Source: Lithospermum erythrorhizon (lineage: Eukaryota; Streptophyta; Magnoliopsida; Boraginales; Boraginaceae). From it: DNA of 64,000 bases. The notes under the pieces were generated by a model that worked only from the letters and a program-made list of their open reading frames with translations, was not told where the DNA came from and did not search any database. Below, in pieces: positions 13,921 to 26,764 of the stretch; positions within the stretch are counted from its first letter, which is position 1; every line of letters begins with the position of its first letter. The stretch is from assembly GCA_019722365.1 (NCBI GenBank), contig JADFUC010000213.1, forward strand, positions 62,001 through 126,000, given 5' to 3'. The position numbers and the translations under genes were made by a program.

Positions 13921-14252
13921 TGACGGCGTGGTGTTTTTAACCGACTTCAAACTGGTGCCGATCGCCAGCTTTTTCACCCGCTTGAGTTTGGAAATGTAAC
14001 CTGCGTATATAAAGTTCAACCACCCGTGGCGTACAAGCGACTCGGTACTTACCGTCAGCTAACCCATGAATCACCCCAGCTACTCTTTGCGACCACTAAA
14101 TTCCTCAGCCGATCTTGGAAACGGCCGTTCAATATCTGCAACCTTGAACAACCTTCTAGCTACCCACTAGAAGCGATTAGCGATCTTGCTAATCAATCCA
14201 CCCCTGTCGAGTACACTTCCAGTAAGAAAATCACTGCCTCGTGAACCTTATG
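13920..14252. other. Unexplained GC-rich patch
   Basis: Base composition changes sharply here and ends abruptly where the copia LTR copy begins. A 72-codon plus-strand frame (14026-14244) and a minus-strand frame (13837-14019) run through it, but neither resembles a family I know. It may be a captured gene fragment or an old element. Confidence 0.4.
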
Positions 14253-15910
14253 CTTATGTTGAACTTCTGAGTCCACGTACACTTGTTTAATGATGACTTA
14301 AATATTGATTTACTATCTAATATATGTGTAAGTGTTTTTATTCCATGAACATGTTAAGAAAGGTACTACTCCAACGTAAAGGATTGATAGTCATATCAGA
14401 AATATGACACAAGGAATCAAGTCATTGGGGACTTGAAGAAGCTTAAAGAAAGAATAGCCGTTGAAGAGGGTAGAGTGATCATTCGTCATAAGAAAGGACC
14501 GAGAACTAATGAAGAAGAGATAACAAGAGATCTAGATAGGAAGAGAGCGAGGCCTTGGTAAGCCGGGAACTTAGGTAAAAGTCATGGCTTGAACATTTAC
14601 GCTAAACTTTTTCTTCTTTGATTTGATTGAAGCTTTTCAGCTGAGTATCTTTATGAAAAAAATATTTATCAAAATATTTATATCTTAAAATGATATTTTT
14701 TCAAAATAAAAAAAATCCAATTTTGACCTCATTTTCATTAAAGGGTTTGAAGCTTTCCTAGCATTTTGAATCGTCAAAATCGGAGTTTAGCGGAAAATTA
14801 TGTTTTATGTTTTTCCATATGAGGAGTGCAAAATGTGAGCCGGTCTGCCAAGTACCCCATCCAGGAACTTGCCCCTGCTCTCGGATGGGGTTCAATAACC
14901 GTTTTTATCGTTTGAACTTCATTTAACACCCATTTAACCTGTTCAGTCGTTGATTACCGAGCTGCTTGTGATATTTTACAACAATCTAAGAACAAAATCT
15001 CTCATTTTGAGCAATTAAAACTCTCATAGATTATGCTTAAGGAGTAGATTGTTGAAAAGAGTTTAATTGAGTTTGACTCATAACTTTTCAAAGATTAAAG
15101 GCTAAAGAAAGGAAGCGTACAAAGTGTTTGATAAATTGCTCGAAGGTAATTTTTATGTCCTCAGGTACTAAACATTCATATTCAAGGAGATTCAAACAAG
15201 CTTCAATATCATATCTACTCAAAAAGTTCATACAAGTTTCAATTATTATCTACTCAATTAAGGGTTGTAGTTGTGCTAAATATTTATAATCAATTGTGGC
15301 TCGTTGAAGGCATTTTAGATTGGGATAATGACTATCTACATTTCTATAAAGAGATATCGCATTATGTTAGGATTTGATCAGCTTCATACTAGAGGCTTGA
15401 GAGTCCGAGGTGTTGTGGGGAGCATACTTAAAGCCAGGAATCGGGGAGATTTCAGAACTAGTGCTCTTATCGATAGGATATAGAGGTGCTTGAGGCCGGA
15501 GAGTGGGCGTTGCGTCTCGACTTGATTGGGTTGAAATAAATGCGGAGATTCTTGGAGTTCTTTGATGGTAGACTAAGGTTGAAATCCTAGGTTGGAGTTT
15601 GGGTTGTACTTGAGGGATTGATTGTAGGTAGTTTGGACTTCACCAACTTTTGAAGAAATGCAGACCCGGTGGATTTCTAGTGAAAGCTTAAGGTGGGAAG
15701 CTTTTAGGGTGAGGATGCAGATTGAACCTCTGAAATACCGTGTTGAGTTTGCATATTCTTTCCTTACTTTTTACTTTATTGTTTATATTATAAGCTACAA
15801 TTGCTAGGGTTCTATTATATCTTGAATGTGATATTAATTATGTAATACTTGCGTAATATAATTGTTTAAAATGTAAGGTGTCTTTAAATTTGTATTTCTA
15901 TATTGTGTAA
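14253..15910 (+). repeat. Left LTR of SIRE-like element, 5'-truncated
   Basis: It matches the right LTR from its CACTTGTTTAA block to the TTGAATGTGATATTAATTATGTA block. The first ~150 bases of the right LTR have no counterpart; GC-rich unrelated sequence abuts instead. Many small indels separate the copies, so the insertion is old. Confidence 0.7.
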
Positions 15911-16129
15911 CTGTCAATGGATGAATCAAAATACAAATGTGAGACTCTTTAAGGATGAAAATACGAAGGATTGGATACTAAGCGGCCTTGATGATGGTTT
16001 TGAGGTCAAGGGGTTTCAACGTTTGATCGTACCATTGCTGGCCAGAACTTCTTTAAACTTAAAGAATATAATTGAATCGACCTCGACGATACCCTTGAAA
16101 TTAAATAAAGGAAGATGAAGTAGTATCAA

Positions 16130-16850
16130 TTGTTGATTTTGATGGTATGATTTCATCTCTTACATATTTTTAAAGAACCGTAATGAAATTGATTGATGAT
16201 TTAAATGTTCATTGTATGAAGTAACATGATGCTTTTGTGATACTTGATAGATAATCACATGAGCTTAATTTTTATGAGAAGCTCTTTAATCTTATACGTC
16301 CTTCCTTTATTTCAATAAAAATATTTCCAAAAGAAAAGGATTTTGAATGCGACTTATTTCCAAAGTGAGCATGACAAATATTTACTCAAACGATAAATTT
16401 AGTAGAAAATGCTCCATATATTAAAATATGCTTTGAAAAGCTTGGGAACTTTGGAGATTTGAACTTATGTGACAATGTCTCGATTGATTATTCTATAAAA
16501 ATCATGACAAAGCCAATTGAGGCGTAAATAGCATTGCCATGTTCCGTTGATATTGATTGTTCGCATGATGTTGTTCAAAATATTTTGCATCTAAATCATG
16601 ATGATATTCGCACGCTGGCGTGTTATTTGTGATTGTAGTACATGTGGCGTAAAAATGATGACATGCATACTCTGCGTCCTTTTGCTTCATAAATGTAATG
16701 ATTGTCCACCAGCCTACGTCAAATATATTACATGTTTTTATTGTGGTTTAAGTGGACATATGAAATTTGATTGTCTGCAAAGGAAAGTGATAAAGTTATT
16801 AATACTTTATGGAGTAGTAAAGGGCTCAAAAAACTAACCCCGTGGACTAG
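16130..16850 (+). pseudogene. Copia gag remnant with CCHC zinc knuckle
   Basis: Gag packages retrotransposon RNA. The knuckle CFYCGLSGHMKFDC (CX2CX4HX4C) is encoded at 16733-16774. It is followed by basic residues and a frame-shifted stretch in which KGSK and PRGLVGYRIY can be read, a usual region between gag and protease in copia elements. Upstream pieces (LGNFGDLNLCDNVSIDYS, near 16440-16500) are in frame only between stops. The gene is broken by several frameshifts. Confidence 0.55.
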
Positions 16851-19312
16851 TTGGGGTACAGAATCTATTGATTGATGTATGAGTCGGCCGAGAAATGTTG
16901 ATACGTGTATTACTCTATGGATATATGAGTATAAATATAAATCATAGATCAGGGATGTACAAAGTGCTTATTACATTATTTAAAAATACTATAATACAAT
17001 ATATATATAAATAGCAGAGTATACAATCTGTGGGAGTAAAAATTCCACCAAATAAAATCCCTGCAGCAGGATTCTAGCGTGGGGTGACTCACTTTCAATT
17101 TCGCTGTAATATCAATGCGTATGATATCTCTAGTTAATCCGCACCGGGAGAGGTTGAATCGAAACTTAGATTTATCTTTGTAGTAATGAGTTAGGAGCCA
17201 GAGCCAAAACCACAAAAATTTTCTTGGGAGAAAATCGGCTAGGGGCGGCTTTAGGGGTTTTTTTGTGAGTGTGTGTTATATATGAAAAACCTAAAACCTG
17301 CGTTTATATGAGGGCTAGGTTAAACAAACTTTGAATGTGACAGTTAAGTAAACCGGCCTAGATTAATACATTAGTTAGATTGAATGCTATTGGGACGCTT
17401 TAATGAAGTTGAACTGTTTGGCTTAATTAAATAAAAGTAATGAAGTCGATGCTCCGATAATCTTTCAAGTTATTGATAAATCTTAAAATTCTTCAGAGAG
17501 CCGATTAAATAACTATTTAGTGATTCTATTTTGTTCAATCGATATTCTCGTAAAATGTAGAACCGCAGTGAAATATATTTCTCAATTATACGATTATTTA
17601 TTTAAATACATGAAATATATTTCAAATGACCTTGACTCTGAATAATAGTAAGTTGTATAATAATAATAATTGACCAATTACAATTGTATAATGATTAATG
17701 AGTAAGATCTGCTCAATGGCTCATAACCCAGAATTATCTCTTGAGGGAACCGGCCAGTAATATACAATTACTAAGTTGAACACTAAGTTACACGAGAATC
17801 ACATTTAACCCAGTGATGGCAGATTGATAAATTGTTGCGGCCAGGCATAATAAATGGAATCAATTCTCATTGATTTCGACATTGAGCCTCATGGAAAATT
17901 GTGGATGATAAACTCTTGGATGGATGGTGTCGATGTGCACTAAGTTTGGTACGCTTTAATGCTTGGTTATCGTTACATTTTTTATATATGATTGTGCACT
18001 TACAAGTATGATTGATTATTGTCATTGTGCTTATATGATATTCCTCATACTTATTTGAGCATGATATTTGTCATTCCTAATGGAACTTTTTGTTCGTGGA
18101 ATGAAGAGTATGAACTTAAACAAATTGCCACCCAGAGAGAACTTTTTGTTGATTTGATTTGATGAACCATATGATTGTTGTTCGTGTCTTTGTCATTTCA
18201 CTACATGTTTTAAGATTGACATGCCCATTTATGCAAAAAGTGAAAATATATGAGTTTTGACATGCATTCATTTTTTATGTTAAAATGTTGTACGTTCATC
18301 ACTTAAGAACTTTTTATACAAAACTTTTATATTCAGAACTATTCCAAAAAGTCATTCTTGAGATTGAAACTTTTACACATCTTATCTTGTCTAATCCCGT
18401 TGACATTTTCTTGTCTTGTATGACAAATGTTACATTGGCTTGATTGAATATTATATGTAACGTCTACTTTCTTCGAGCTTGGCGTCGCTATTCTTTATTT
18501 ATGACTTTGTGTGCTAGGAGTAACCATGTTGCTTGAGTCTTGATTTGAGCATATCTTGTGTAGTATCATTCATCCATTATATTTATTAGAATGATATTTA
18601 TATGGTTTTGATGTATCACTTGTGCTAAACATGAAACTTGCTTTTGGTGATCATCATGAATGATATATGTGAAATGTGTTGTTCTTATATGAATATGCTT
18701 ACATGAACACATTTCACATGGTTTGGGCTTTTAAAGTGATTGGTGATAGATTGTGATCTTGTATGTTATATACTTTCACTAATCCTGAGGATCCAATATA
18801 TTGGATACCTATGCTCTCACAGCCAAACTTGCTTTTTGTAATGTAAATTCGTAGGCTAAAATTGTGTGGAGATCGCTCGGGCTAGAATTTGAGAATCAAA
18901 TGTTAAAGCCAAACAAGAAGCCAAGTATAAAAAACCATAAGATACATGCTTTAAAGATAAAGCTTCAAGGAAATGGATGAAATTGGACACACATGAGCAA
19001 AAGACGAAAATCATCCAAAATGACAAAGAGAGGCAATGCATAAAGGAGAGAAAAAAAGCTTTTTTGGATGAAGTATTTCTAAACACTCATCTTTTTCTTT
19101 ATTATTAAAATACATGTTGTATGTAACAAATAACTCTATTAATGCGATATTATCATATCTTTGTTTTTGAGCTTATTAGGAGTATTTAAGTTCCCGTTCT
19201 CTCGAAACTTGCATGAAGTATATTGTTTTATGTTTAAATAAATTTGGTTGGCGGTATTTCATGTTTTTGAGGCTTACATGAGTGTCTTATTTGCGAGGTT
19301 AAAGGGTACTTA
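16851..19312. other. Decayed internal region of the SIRE-like element
   Basis: No protein domains recognised. A perfect 14-base inverted repeat (ATGTGAAATGTGTT / AACACATTTCACAT) lies at 18667-18680 and 18706-18719 around a 25-base spacer. The minus frame at 18856-19086 has no recognisable product. Confidence 0.45.
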
Positions 19313-22300
19313 TGTAACGCGACCACGCCCAGTGGGGCCACGAGGTTGGGACGTCGTCGGCTGAATAAGCGAGTCGCGGCGATGGACGCGAAAAAAAATG
19401 ACTTACGTTTAGCATTGATAATAAAATAATACAACTCGTCCGTGTCGGGTGAACTAACTGACACAGCGACGCTCTTGAAAAGTAATAATAATAATAAATA
19501 CAACGTGAGCAATTTGTTTACAACAGCTAACTATTATGTACAACCAAAACTCGAAAGAATATAAAAGTATATTTGTTGAAGTGCTTGAAGCCATCTTCGC
19601 CTCAGCGAAGATGCCGCTACTCGTATGCATCTGAGTCATCATAAACAACTTTCCCTAGGCATAAGCATGCGCCCGCCCAGGAAATAGAAGTCGGCCTAAA
19701 AATTTAGTGAATAAAATATTACGAGAGATTAACTGCCACTCACATGCAAACAAGGATAATTCAAGACCGCACCTATTAAAAGACTATATACCCCTCGAGA
19801 GTTATATTTATATGCTACTGGCCCACAATATAATCTTGTAATGGCATTTCATTAACACTGATAACCAGCGTCGACAACTTACTCATGATGCATGTAATCT
19901 CGAATGTCTATACATTTGTTGTCTTTAGTCTAGCTAATTCCCATTGTAATATACAACCCAAGCATGCAACAACTTCAATGAACATATATCTCTTTCTGAC
20001 GTCCTCGCTAACTTTCGAAGCACTCGCGCTCAACCTTTCTGTCTTTAGTTCATAAAGTCTTTACTCAAATTATAATTAGATGCCAGCTCTTTATGACTGT
20101 CTAAATGTTTGTCATGGAAGCATCGAAATCGTGTCATTTATCTTAATTCAGAAGCATTAGCGATATATTTTAAATCAAAGATAACTTAATATGAGAGAAA
20201 TTGTCACCAAATTCTTCATTTAATTCTGCAGGAGCTTGTGTATATTAGTATCGATATAGGTAGTTGGAATCGCATTTATATACTAACACGTTTGAATCAA
20301 CTTTTCCACTATATATATAAAATATCGCCGACATCATACATAGATTAGCACGGGCGTCGGTTTCTAATTTTTTATGTAATGCCCTCGTTCGAAGTTATCT
20401 CAACCATTAACTTGACTCGACTTTTAGTGTACCAACTTAGGACCCTGAAAATCTAATAATATTATCAATAATCAACTTGAATAATTGACATAATTTCATG
20501 AGAGCAACATCTAGTATAATCAACAGCGTTCATAACCAATAAACAAGTCATAAGCAGATCATACAACACCATAGAAATTTAAACCACATGTCCAAATATG
20601 AACCAGACATATATATATATATCTCGGACTACTTATAATAAGGTATTGGCATTCGAAAGAAGTCACCGGACATAACATAATACTGGAGATATATTAAAGT
20701 TTCGGTAAGGCACTATTCTCTTTGAGAAAATCAGAGACTCAATAACTACTATAACTCTAGTCATTGACCATCATCTACCGTATCATGGCTACGACCTCAA
20801 TGCGCAACAAGTCTGCCGTCTACTGCGAGGAATGGACCAATCGATAATCATACGCTTATACGAGTATAAGGCGAACCGCACTTATACAAAGTATAAAGGC
20901 AAACGCAACACTAAGTATAAGGCACGCGTACTATACACTAAGTATAGAGCAAACCGCGCTTATACACTAAGTATAAGGCACTGCCTTATCTGTGGCTAAA
21001 TGAAGTAGCGCTTATACTGTGCTCAAGGCAAACCGCACTTATACCCCAAATATAAAGGCCGCATACACTAGTATGAAGCCTTGCTCCTAAGTATAAGGCA
21101 AACCGTGCTGCACTAAGTATAAGGCCCGACTAAGTCAATGCATATCCTCGCAAAGAAAGTAGAGGCCACAACTTTTAATGATATCTTAACTATAGGGTCA
21201 CGTCCTAATAGTCACCCTCGTCTATTATCATGACTACCCGACTCACAATGCGTATATAAATCCGTCTGCGAATGGACCAATCGATAATCACACCGCTGCT
21301 ACGCTTTAAGAAATAGAACTGAAGCCATGACTTATGCACAAAAGTATAAGGCCAATGGCGTCACGTATCGCCGAAGGAAGGAGAGTCACTAAATCGTCTA
21401 CGACTATGGGTTGGCGTCCACAATACTCGAGTCTCGAAGTCGCGTATAACTCGGCGACCTGCCGATAACCTTCTGTAAGAGCAACCTCCCAAAGCGCCCA
21501 CCGGCTAAAATATGCCAATCATAAAGCAATCGCGGCAACGCCCGACAGGCCCACGAAATACCTAAAAATGCCCGGCAAGGCCACGAGAAATACACCGCCA
21601 ATGAAGCAAGGCCACGAAGCTACAACGGAGTGCCCACGACCAGGAGGCCACGTAAATAACCGTGCCGACCGAGGCCATAAATACAGCAGGCGACAAGGCC
21701 GCGAGTCAATGCAGCAATGCCACGAGACACAAGAACATAAGTTGAGTTTAGTAGTGCTTACATAAAGAAATCATTGTATACAAATGTCGTAACATGGCTT
21801 TCGCTAAATGAATCACATAATCACATCCGGCAATTACGTATACCATTAAGCATAATATTCCTGATAATAACGTGTTCACATGATTTAAAATGAGGAAAAT
21901 ACGTAAAAAGTAACACGAGTGAGATAAGTACTCGCTTTGGTTAGCGATAAGCGTCCACGCTGTCGACCGGCGTTCGCGTCAAAAGCTTGAGAGTGCAATT
22001 TAACTCGCGACAATTTTTGACACTTATCTAATTCTAATTTGACTTTTCTTCCATTTTAGTTACAAAAGGCTAACTTAAGTATAAATTACCTACTTGTGTT
22101 TTGAACTATTAAAATAATACAATTTAAACTTCTCCAGTAAATCCATGTCTGAGCGGCCTTAACAAAATACTAACATTTTCAACTATTTCAATCAACTAAA
22201 TATAAACTTTTCCAACTAATCAAACCCATTTCTAACAACCTCAAATCCGGCTTGGTTTCTTCTGAAATGTTCTAGCTTAAAGCGAATTTTAAACATATAT

Positions 22301-23153
22301 TCATCAATAACTTATAAATCTATTAATTTCCACCTCAAAACAATCTGATAAGGTCAGTAACATATACTCTCAGCAACATTTTAGAAAAGTCAGCCCAATC
22401 AACTCAAAAAGTCAACTCGACTATACCCGACACTTTCTGCAATCGTTATCATCTAACTCTTATATTATAATCTAAGCTAATATTTACTTCTTCAATAATT
22501 TCTCATAAAATCGAAGTCAACCCAAAATTCCAAAAAGTCTGAGCCTAAAAACATCAAATTCATCAAACACATAATTTCAACTCAAGAATAACTAATTTAG
22601 AGACCCAAGAATCGATTGGAGACAATAAAAATCAATTCTGAAAAGAGTAATAAAAAAAAGTCTATTTCAAATCTAAATATTAGCGAATGGTATTTTTACT
22701 GGAAACTGACGAGGGCGATGAGGGTGAGGTGCTTGAGAGAGGAGGTGGAAGAAATCAAAGAAAAAATAAAGGGAAGTTCGTGGCGTCGTCGTCGCTGAAG
22801 AAGGGAATGGGTTTTGGGGGTTTGAACTGACTGGTGAGTTATAAAGTAGTTGGGTTGGGCCCAAGCAACCCGGTGAAAATCCGAACATTTATTCGATCGT
22901 CTTCGTTTTAACTTATCTACGACTGACTAACTGCATTGACATTTCTACCTCGAATTATTACCACCCAACTAATATCCATTTCCATCCGATTAGAACTTTA
23001 AAATTTTAAATACCCGAAATGTACCACCAACTGACCGATTCGTTGTATTTCGACTATTCAACTTGAAATTTTTGATTTCTCCTGAAGAATAATCCACCGA
23101 GCAAGCCCAGTATCTTATTCTGATGGATATTAGTGATGCGGAGCGGTTTTACA
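19313..23153 (-). mobile_element. Large LTR relic, family A copy 2, nested in SIRE-like element
   Basis: On the minus strand it starts TGTAAAACCGCTCCG at 23153 and ends ...GGTCGCGTTACA at 19313. It aligns with copy 3 (58763-60890) at the start, in the GTTGACTTTT blocks near 22400-22450, and at the CCTCGTGGC...GGTCGC end. It is longer than the other copies because of an expanded tandem array (20855-21125) and extra sequence. No gag or pol was seen. Candidate 5-base flanks (ACTTA and ACATT) do not match well enough to call a target duplication. Confidence 0.68.
20855..21125. repeat. Tandem array, TATACACTAAGTATAAGGCAA-type units
   Basis: About nine imperfect units of roughly 28-32 bases built around CGCTTATACACTAAGTATAA and GGCAAACCG. 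Each unit contains a short inverted repeat (CTTATACAC..AGTATAAG), so transcripts could form a string of small hairpins. Confidence 0.85.
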
Positions 23154-24664
23154 ACATTCCTAAAACATGATTTAAATGCTTATATATCATGTATTATCTC
23201 TATGTAATCATGTAAAGACTTCATATGTATTTAATTTCTTTTGAATGTCTCACAATCTCACTTGAAAGTTCAATTGCTTAATCTGAAGATATTCTAGATG
23301 GCGCTCATCTGCGAAACGATATGAGTAAAGTGATAATTGATAGAGTTATGACAGAGTTCAAACTTGTATTTACTTAACTCGTTCATTTTTTGAAGATGTT
23401 TCTGATTTGTTCGTTTTGTTTGAAGATTTTTGTTATTCTTAAAAACTCTTTGTTTACAAATTTCTTCTTTTTGTTTAAGGCCAAGCCAATATTATTTTTC
23501 ACGCTTTTGATATTGTCATTAGCTTGTACAAGAAAAAGTGGATAATTCTTTTTTGTTTTCAAAATCTTATGTCACTTGAACATTGCCTTTTGGTTTTGTA
23601 ATTTTGTTTAAACCACATGTTTAAAATTGGTTTAAAAAATCAAGTGGTTTAAAAAAATATCTTATACTCAATTATTCTTTGGAATCTATTCTTTCATGAG
23701 TATTTGATTTACTTATCATTTGAGATGTATTATACCAAAATATTTATCCTAAATGTATCTCTCACGTCTTATCAAATCACTTTGCTTCATGTCTCCCTAT
23801 AACTCTTTTCAAGAGAGATTTTTCTAGATTGATTTGTAACTTCCTTCAGAGATGTCTTTAGGTACTTTGTTTAAACTTAAGTGTTTGGAAGTTATTGTGA
23901 TTGCTCTAGACATTTCATTTTTGTGGTATATAAAACTTTCTATTTGAGAAAGAGGGAGAATGCTTTACCTATCTTTGATAGGGAGTAATAAATAAAGTTG
24001 GCTCGATGTGTCCAAATCATTCATTTTATCCTTGAGACGTGAATCTTAGCCTAACTTGTTTTTATGAGCCGTATGCTTATTGTCAACGTGCTTCAAATTT
24101 GGTTAAAACTTCACTTGTGTGTATGAATGTCAAATGTTTGGTTCTTAAACAATGGTATAATCGCTTTCATATATATCATCTTTGTTCCTTAATAGTTTTG
24201 CCTGATAAATCGGAAGATCGAGGAGTCTTAACCTTTCGAGTGATATATCTTTGCTTTCGTCCACAGAAAAAAATTTGTTCAAGGGCCAATTGACAAACTT
24301 ATGATCTTCTTTTTCCCGATGACAACTTGTTTGAAGGACGATCCTATTACTTATTCTCTTTTGAGTTCTTCAAACTTTTTAAAAGAGAGAATTGAAGTAA
24401 TATGTTATCATATGTCAATGTTCTTAACTTGATCTTTTGATGACATATGTTTGACATCACTTGTTCTTATTCTTGTACCTTTTTCGGGTAGACCTTGAAT
24501 GATTTTTTTTTTTTTTGGTGTGATGTCGTATACACTCGCTTTGTATATGCTCTTCTTTGTGTGGTAAACATATCAATGTTCTTTAAGTACTATCATTGAT
24601 TGACATATTTGTTGTATCTAATAGTGCTTAATTTTCTGCCTTTTTTATGTAACAAAGGGAGAGA
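23154..24664 (+). other. 3' internal region of SIRE-like element with polypurine tract
   Basis: T-rich, no protein domain recognised. The frame at 24039-24293 is short and matches nothing. The interval ends in AACAAAGGGAGAGA (24651-24664), a plausible polypurine primer site immediately before the right LTR. Confidence 0.45.
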
Positions 24665-26757
24665 TGTATGTGATGCCATATTACATGCTCATGCATAAAA
24701 TGACTTAACTTCTTATCTAACATGTAAATTTAAAAGAAAATGCGTGTCTTTGTACTTAATCATATATTTGGTTTATGAATGCGTGTTTGTAAGCCGTAAA
24801 AGGGAGTTTTTGGACTACGAGTCCGTTCACACTTGTTTAAATGAGCTTAAATGATGATTTACTATATAACATATGTGCTCAAGTATTTTATTCCATAGCC
24901 ATGTTAGAGGTGCTTCTTGGGCGTAAAGTTGATAATTAAATTATCAAGTAAGCACCTGAATCGAGTTATTGAGGACTTAAAAGAAGCAAAAAAAAAGAAT
25001 AAAGTTGAAGAGTCGATCATTCACCGGTCATGAAAGGACCAAAGAACAAATGAAGAAGAGATAACAAACAATGAAGATGGGAAAGAGGCAGGCCTTTGAA
25101 AGCAAGAGCGGAACTTAGGTAGAAGTCATATAACTGAACCTTTACTTCGCTTTTCTTCTTTGATTTGATTTAAACTTTTAAATGAGAGTGTCTTTTGACA
25201 AAAAGTTTATCAAAATATTTATATCTTAAAATGATATTTGTCAAAATTAGAAATTTCCAAGTTTGAACTAATTTTTCTTTAAAGGGTTTAAGAAACTTGA
25301 TAGATTTGAATCATCAAAATCGGAGTTTTTAACGAAGCGAAAAAATTATGTTTTTAAAGTTGGTCAGTAGAAGCTGACCCGTATGCTCTCGATGAGGTCC
25401 TCGATGGAGGAGTACCGATGAGGTCTAAGTGGAAAATGTGAGCCGTGCATGGTATTCCATCGAGACCCCCCTACTCTCGATGGGGTTTCGAAAATAGCAG
25501 TTTTTGACGTTTGAACTTCATTTTAACACCAGAATTTCAACCCCGTTCAGTCATTTGATTCCCAAGCCTTTGCACGATATTTTTACAACAATCTAAGAAT
25601 AAAATCTCTCATTTTGAAACATTAAAACTCTCATAGATTATGGTTCAATTAGATTCTTGAAAAGAGTTTTAGTTGGGTTTGATTCATAACTTTCAAAAAG
25701 ATTAAAGGCTAAAGAAGGAGCATACAAAGTGTTTGATAAATTGCTCAAGAGGGAATTTTATCATCTCCAAGATACTAAACATTCGTATTGAGATTCAAAC
25801 AAACTTGATATCATATCTACTCGACAAGGAGTTCATACAAGCTTCAATTTATTATTTACTCTATTAAGGGTTGTAAGTTGTCTTAAAATATTTTAATCGG
25901 TGTAAAACATTGAGGAGCATTTTTAAGGTGTATGAAATAACCATCTACATTTTACATGAAAGAGATGCTCCGAATTAAGTTAAGATTTGATCTTCATACT
26001 GAAGGCTTGAGGTCCGAGGTGTTGGCAACAGGGCTTACTCTAGCTAGGAATCAGGGAGATTGTCGTGAGTGGTGTTGAGGTTAGTGCTCTATGATAGGAC
26101 ATAGAGTGCTTGAGGTGATGGAATTGTATCTCCGACTTGATTGGGTTGAAGTCTAGGGAGATTCCTTGGATTCTTAGTGGTAGACTAGGTTGAGGTCTAG
26201 GTTCGGGTTGGGTTCTTAACGAGGAGTTAAGAATTATGCGTTGGTTTGGACTTCGCCAACTTTTGAAGAATGCAAACTAGTAGATTTCTGAGTGAAAGCC
26301 CTAAGGTGGGAAGCACTTGGCCGGGGATGTAGATTAGCGAACCTCGTAAAACAACTGAGTTGAGTTTGCGAGGAATTGTTAGGATTCTATTATATACTTG
26401 AATGTGATATTAATTATGTATGCTTGCATATAATTGTTTTAAAAGCACGTAAGAATAATTAAATTTGTATTTTCTATATCTCCATAATAGATTTGATGAT
26501 TAGACAATTGTTTATTTCATGATAGTTTAGAATTATATTGTTTTTGTTTGATTTGTATTTGTATTGTTTTTGATATATCAAATCCAAACATTGTTTAAAG
26601 AGATGTATTTTAGTCTATTCGCGTTTATTGTACAAATTTTTCTAAAGTAGTATTTATGGTGTAATTTGTATTAACTTTCTTAAAAAAAAGTCGAAAAAAG
26701 CAGTCAGACACGGTAAACCTTATTCACCCTCCCTACAGGTTCTCATGTCGGCTAACA
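24665..26757 (+). repeat. Right LTR of SIRE-like element
   Basis: It begins TGTATGTGATGCC after the polypurine tract and ends near GGCTAACA after a CTTATTCACCCTCC block typical of the ends of such LTRs. Direct repeat of 14253-15910. The tRNA primer site expected next is not visible; an inverted copy of the same LTR abuts instead. Confidence 0.65.
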
Positions 26758-26764
26758 CTAACCT

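Larger units (their letters stand above)
14253..26757 (+). mobile_element. Old SIRE-like Ty1/copia element with nested LTR insertion
   Basis: Direct repeats at 14253-15910 and about 24800-26480 align over about 1.6 kb (CACTTGTTTAA...GATGATTT, then GAAGAAGAGATAACAA, then ATATTTATATCTTAAAATGAT). I read them as its two LTRs. The right LTR starts TGTATG at 24665, just after a purine-rich tract (AAAGGGAGAGA) that fits a polypurine tract. It ends near 26757, after a CTTATTCACCCTCC block. The left LTR is truncated. A gag zinc knuckle lies at 16733-16774. Removing the nested family A LTR (19313-23153) leaves about 8.7 kb, a usual size for this lineage. No reverse transcriptase was recognisable, so lineage placement is tentative. 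Confidence 0.6.

Noticed and set aside
19308..23158. Target duplication ACTTA/ACATT for family A copy 2
   Set aside because: Only three of five bases match, so I do not claim it.
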